Below are positions 60,951 to 64,000 of a stretch of 64,000 nucleotides of DNA, piece after piece (the stretch's first letter is position 1; each line of letters begins with the position of its first letter). The stretch lies in NCBI RefSeq assembly GCF_008386495.1, contig NZ_VTHJ01000014.1:33040-97039 (forward strand), read 5' to 3'. The notes under the pieces were generated by a model that searched no databases, was not told the DNA's origin, and saw nothing but the letters and a program-made list of their open reading frames with translations. Position numbers and translations under genes: made by a program. This stretch comes from Streptomyces tailanensis. Lineage in GTDB: Bacteria > Actinomycetota > Actinomycetes > Streptomycetales > Streptomycetaceae.

Positions 60951-61990
60951 GCGCGACCACCAAGACCCGTACGGCACCGGAAGGCGGTCCGTCCACGCCG
61001 TCACCGGCGTCCGCGTCCGCGGCCGCACGCCTGCTCGGCGACCGGCGGCTGCCCGTCCTGGTCACGGCCGGCCTGTTCCTCGCGATGTACATCGGCGGTC
61101 TCAGCCGCTACCAGAACTACGGTTTCGGCGAACCGCAGGTCTTCCTCAACCTGTTCATCGACAACAGCTATCTGCTGGTCGCCGCCGTCGGCGCCACCTT
61201 CGTCATCATGTCCGGCGGCATCGACCTGTCCGTCGGCTCGCTGATCGGCTTCACCACCATGTTCACGGCGTGGCTGGTGGAACGTCAGGGCCTGCCGCTG
61301 CTGCTGGTCATCCCGCTCGCCCTGGGTGTGGGCGCGTTCGGCGGCTTCCTCATGGGCTATGTGATCCACAACTTCGAGATCCAGCCGTTCATCGTGACCC
61401 TCGCCGGCCTCTTCCTCTTCCGGGGCCTCTGCCTGGTCATCAGCAAGGAGTCCATCTCCATCAGCGACTCCACGGTGAGCAGCATGGCCCAGACACGGGT
61501 GTCGCTCGGACTGGGGGAGCTGTCGATCGGCGCCATCGTGGCCCTGGTGGTGCTGGGAGCCGCGTTCTACGTGTTGCATTACACGCGCTTCGGCCGCCGG
61601 GTGTACGCCATCGGCGGCAACGAGCAGTCGGCGCTGCTGATGGGGCTTCCGCTGGGCGGCACGAAGATCGCCGTGTACACCGTGAGCGGCTTCTGCTCGG
61701 CCCTGGCCGGCCTGCTGTTCATGCTCTACATCCAGTCCGGTGACCCGCTGCACGCCGTCGGCATGGAGCTCGACGCGATCGCCGCGGTCGTCATCGGCGG
61801 CACGCTGCTGACGGGCGGCTCCGGCTACGTCCTGGGCACCCTGTTCGGCGTTCTCGTGCTGGGCCTGATCAAGAGCATCATCCAGTTCGAGGGCACGCTC
61901 AGCTCGTGGTGGACGAAGATCGCCACAGGTGTGCTGCTGTGCGCGTTCATCCTGATCCAGCGGGCGATGACGGCGCGGAAGCAAACGTAA
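60947..61990 (+). CDS. YjfF-like sugar ABC transporter permease
   Basis: A 347-residue permease with about nine helices. A 30-residue polar N-terminus precedes [38 protein letters not shown] and VVIGGTLLTGGSGYVLG are the family signatures, and FEIQPFIVTLAGLFLFRGLC is the conserved middle. The presence of two permeases per ATPase is the hallmark of the YtfQRT-YjfF system. ATG 60947 follows GGAGGTG. Last gene before a strong terminator. Confidence 0.9.
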   Translation: MSATTKTRTAPEGGPSTPSPASASAAARLLGDRRLPVLVTAGLFLAMYIGGLSRYQNYGFGEPQVFLNLFIDNSYLLVAAVGATFVIMSGGIDLSVGSLIGFTTMFTAWLVERQGLPLLLVIPLALGVGAFGGFLMGYVIHNFEIQPFIVTLAGLFLFRGLCLVISKESISISDSTVSSMAQTRVSLGLGELSIGAIVALVVLGAAFYVLHYTRFGRRVYAIGGNEQSALLMGLPLGGTKIAVYTVSGFCSALAGLLFMLYIQSGDPLHAVGMELDAIAAVVIGGTLLTGGSGYVLGTLFGVLVLGLIKSIIQFEGTLSSWWTKIATGVLLCAFILIQRAMTARKQT

Positions 61991-62013
61991 GCCGAGGCAA
62001 GATATTCGGGCTG

Positions 62014-62052
62014 ACGCGGCCCGTCGCACGTACGCCGTGCGACGGGCCGCGT
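62014..62052 (+). terminator. Strong terminator after the YtfQRT-YjfF-type operon
   Basis: Perfect 16-bp arms ACGCGGCCCGTCGCAC (62014-62029) and GTGCGACGGGCCGCGT (62037-62052) with a 7-base loop. Confidence 0.9.
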
Positions 62053-62187
62053 GGCGTTCGCCGTGACGTTCGCGCCGAATGGTCGGGCTTGACCTCGACC
62101 GACCAAACAGGAAGGGCCAGTTCCGCACACAACTTTCACAGCAGCCGCTAGGAAAGGTGCGGGTCGGTTACCTAGTCTTCCCGCGTC

Positions 62188-62949
62188 ATGGACTACTGCC
62201 ACCCGTGCCGAAGGCACCTCAACGGCGCCCTCGCCTGCCCGGGGTGCGGCACCTCGGTCGAAGAACTCCACGCGTACGCGGAGGAGTCCGACGCGCGCCC
62301 CGACGACGAACCGGAGGCCGCGGCGGAGAGCGAACCGGGCTCCCGCGCCGCGCGCCGCCAAGGCGCCCGCGAGCGCGGCGCGAGCGCGGGGAGTGCGGGG
62401 AGCGCGGGGAGTGCGGGAAGCGCGGGGACGCGTTCCAACCGCCGCGACCGCAAGGCGGCGGCCCACCGGCGCCGCCGCAAGCGCGTGCTGCTCATCGGCA
62501 GCGGCCTGCTGCTGGCCGCCGGCGCCCTGAGCCTCGCCGAACTGGGCATAGAGACCCCCGGCTCCGGCTCGACGACCACGGCGGCGGACGAGGACTCCGC
62601 GGGCGGCGCCTCGGCCTCCCCCGACGGCGGGACGTCCGAAAAGGACGGCACGCCCGGAGCCTCCGGCAAGAACGCCTCCCCGTCCACGACCCCCTCCGGC
62701 TCGGCCTCCCCCTCGGCCTCCGAGTCGGAGAAGGCCGACAAGGGCGAGTCCGACAAGGACAAGAAGGAACGCGAGTCGGAGTTCGCCACGGCAGGCACCC
62801 GCCCCGACGCCACCCCTTCGGCCCCGGCCGTCTCCTCGGCCCCCGACCCCACGACCGAGCCCACCACCGACGACCCGACGGCCGACGACCCGACACCGGA
62901 GCCCTCGCCTTCGGAGACATGCGAGAAGATCCTCTGGTGGTGCGCGTAG
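62188..62949 (+). CDS. SCO2400-family protein (zinc ribbon, one membrane helix, disordered tail)
   Basis: A 253-residue protein. MDYCHPCRRHLNGALACPGCG is a CxxC...CxxC zinc-ribbon pattern typical of the SCO2400 family. A basic, disordered part follows, including a Ser-Ala-Gly repeat encoded by a GCGGGGAGT-like array (62392-62430). One membrane helix is VLLIGSGLLLAAGALSLAEL (about 101-120). The outside tail is Ser/Pro/Glu-rich and ends with ETCEKILWWCA. Function unknown. Confidence 0.85.
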   Translation: MDYCHPCRRHLNGALACPGCGTSVEELHAYAEESDARPDDEPEAAAESEPGSRAARRQGARERGASAGSAGSAGSAGSAGTRSNRRDRKAAAHRRRRKRVLLIGSGLLLAAGALSLAELGIETPGSGSTTTAADEDSAGGASASPDGGTSEKDGTPGASGKNASPSTTPSGSASPSASESEKADKGESDKDKKERESEFATAGTRPDATPSAPAVSSAPDPTTEPTTDDPTADDPTPEPSPSETCEKILWWCA

Positions 62950-62957
62950 GGGGTCGG

Positions 62958-62995
62958 CCGTCAGGTCAGGAACTCGCCGTCAGGCCAGGAACTCC
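62958..62995. repeat. Tandem 19-bp duplication at the end of the hydrolase gene
   Basis: CCGTCAGGTCAGGAACTCG (62958-62976) is followed by CCGTCAGGCCAGGAACTCC (62977-62995), 17 of 19 identical. The second copy holds the last codons and stop (62980) of the minus-strand hydrolase gene, so the gene end was duplicated downstream. Confidence 0.7.
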
Positions 62996-63819
62996 GCGAC
63001 GGTAGCCGTGAACCGCCCGGCGTCGTCCATCCAAGGATGGTGCGAGGCTCCGCCCTGAACGACCAGCCGGGCATCCGGGAAGAGTTCGGCGTACTCGGCC
63101 ATCGCGCGCGGCGGTGAGTTGAGGTCGACCTCCCCGGCGAGCACGAGGACGGGGGCCCCGAAGCGGGCGAGGGCCGCCCGGCTGCCATCGGGGTCGAAGG
63201 CCCCGCCCGCCCCGAAGGCGCCAGCGGCTTCCTGGTTCTTCTGCGCGGAGTCGGCGGCGTGCAGCTCTTGGGCGGCAGAGTCCCAACGCCCATGGAAGAA
63301 CGGCGCGATGGCCTCCCAGTGCCCGCCCTCCGCCCGCCCCGCCGCGATCTCCTCCAACGCCGCGAACGCCTCCCCGAACCACGTCTCGCCGTCCCGCGCC
63401 CGCGCGACCTCGAGCCGGTCCTCGACGCCGACCGAGATCCCGACACCGATGGGACTGGGCGTGACCAGCACAAGTCGGCCCACGCGCTCCGGATACCGAC
63501 TGGCGTACGCCACCGCGAGATTCGCCCCGGCACAGTGGGCGAGCAAGTCGATCCGCTCCAGCCCCAGATGCACGCGCAGCGCCTCGATGTCGTCGACCTG
63601 CCGGTCGCAACGGTAGGTCGCGGTGTCCTCCGGGACGGCGGAATCCCCCGTACCCCTGAGATCGAGCCGAATCAACCGCCGATGCGCGGACAGCCCCCCG
63701 AGGTCGCCGAGATAGGCGGAGGCACGCATCGGCCCACCGGGAAGACAGACCAGGGGCGGCCCGTCGCCGAGGGCGTGGTAGGCGAGCGAAGTACGGTCGG
63801 TTGCGAGGAAGTTGGCCAT
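62980..63819 (-). CDS. Alpha/beta hydrolase with Cys at the nucleophile position
   Basis: A 279-residue alpha/beta hydrolase. LVCLPGGPMRASAYLGDL forms the oxyanion region (PIP-like GGP), IRLDLRGTGDSAVPED follows, and the nucleophile elbow reads LLAHCAGANLAV (about 92-103), i.e. Cys where Ser is usual. The acid is in LVLAGEVDLNSP, and the His in GGASHHPWMDD (about 262). ATG 63819 is the natural start; the frame runs open to 63990. The substrate may be a peptide, ester or lactone. Catalysis with Cys is possible (as in dienelactone hydrolases) but unproven. Confidence 0.82.
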   Translation of the reverse strand: MANFLATDRTSLAYHALGDGPPLVCLPGGPMRASAYLGDLGGLSAHRRLIRLDLRGTGDSAVPEDTATYRCDRQVDDIEALRVHLGLERIDLLAHCAGANLAVAYASRYPERVGRLVLVTPSPIGVGISVGVEDRLEVARARDGETWFGEAFAALEEIAAGRAEGGHWEAIAPFFHGRWDSAAQELHAADSAQKNQEAAGAFGAGGAFDPDGSRAALARFGAPVLVLAGEVDLNSPPRAMAEYAELFPDARLVVQGGASHHPWMDDAGRFTATVAEFLA

Positions 63820-63901
63820 GAGGGCGACCCTCACAGCCGGCCCCGACCCGGGCAACAGAATTCCTCGCCTCCTCCTCCCACCACCGGGATACCTTCGCCC
63901 C

Positions 63902-64000
63902 ATGACGCACCTCCCCGCCGACCGCTCCGCCGACCCGCTGCACGACTGGTGGACCCGCCTGGACGACGAAACCCGCCAGGAGGCCGACACGAACGTCCTG
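63902..64000 (+). CDS. Start of an unidentified gene, cut by the window end
   Basis: ATG 63902 opens MTHLPADRSADPLHDWWTRL and continues through 33 codons to the end of the window without a stop. The composition is acidic and helical. No family is recognised. It is divergent from the hydrolase gene, 82 bp away. Confidence 0.5.
   Translation, partial: MTHLPADRSADPLHDWWTRLDDETRQEADTNVL

Noticed and set aside
58309..61028. Long minus-strand frames over the YtfR/YtfT genes
   Set aside because: Shadows of the ABC transporter genes; no domain patterns.
62392..62430. Regular GCGGGGAGT-like array considered as a CRISPR or regulatory repeat
   Set aside because: It is a coding low-complexity Ser-Ala-Gly repeat in the SCO2400-like gene; no spacers.

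Overview
The window is very GC-rich actinobacterial DNA. Dense unidirectional operons with ATGA/GTGA stop-start overlaps, frequent GTG starts, rare TTA codons and Streptomyces-type families (SCO2400-like, DUF397/DUF5753, DUF2613, DUF3152, MAB_1171c, CU044_5270) point to a Streptomyces chromosome. No rRNA, tRNA, CRISPR array, prophage or large biosynthetic cluster was seen. All functions are read from the sequence by eye, and no database search was possible.

Layout. 0-6.2 kb: a secreted DUF3152 protein, an ATP-grasp enzyme, a large NB-ARC/LuxR regulator, and a coupled MEDS-STAS plus RsbW-like pair in which both partners lack their canonical key residue. 6.5-19 kb: a ten-gene minus-strand envelope locus (DUF3068/PorA-like, GT4, methyltransferase, AftD-like arabinofuranosyltransferase, PapA-like acyltransferase, methyltransferase, DMT transporter, Trm112-like, FkbM methyltransferase, unknown). 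It is bounded by a 175-bp palindromic MITE-like element. 19.3-22.6 kb: DUF2613 protein, a PucR regulator with three TTA codons, and a WhiJ/AbaA-type trio. 22.6-27.2 kb: a frameshifted pseudogene, a secreted I36-type protein, an ECF sigma operon, and a GNAT gene next to a truncated regulator remnant.

27.3-29 kb: an IclR regulator coupled to an SMP-30 lactonase. 29-33 kb: a four-gene, fully coupled operon (HTH repressor, HExxH ImmA/IrrE-like protease, MAB_1171c membrane protein, FAD monooxygenase) behind a paired palindromic operator; this is the best candidate for an undescribed system. 33-34.9 kb: a decayed binding-protein-like gene truncated by an IS1182-type transposase fragment. 35-45 kb: GH51 arabinofuranosidase, Rrf2 plus TauE/SafE, a secreted GH5 enzyme between two exported intradiol dioxygenases, an orphan sugar-binding lipoprotein and an RTX-repeat protein. 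45-46.6 kb: an aminotransferase with a long Pro/Ala tail.

46.8-62 kb is a sugar region. It holds a ChvE-type ABC importer with aldose 1-epimerase, an oxidative catabolic set (TIM-barrel protein, Zn-dependent dehydrogenase, galactonate-dehydratase-like enolase), a LacI regulator with its own operator, and a YtfQRT-YjfF-type importer with two permeases. A shared motif, TTCGAnATnTCGAA, precedes the IclR gene, the TIM-barrel gene, the dehydratase and the YtfQ-like gene, suggesting one regulon joining the distant IclR/lactonase locus to these catabolic genes. The window ends with an SCO2400-like protein, an alpha/beta hydrolase with Cys at the nucleophile position, and the start of an unidentified gene.
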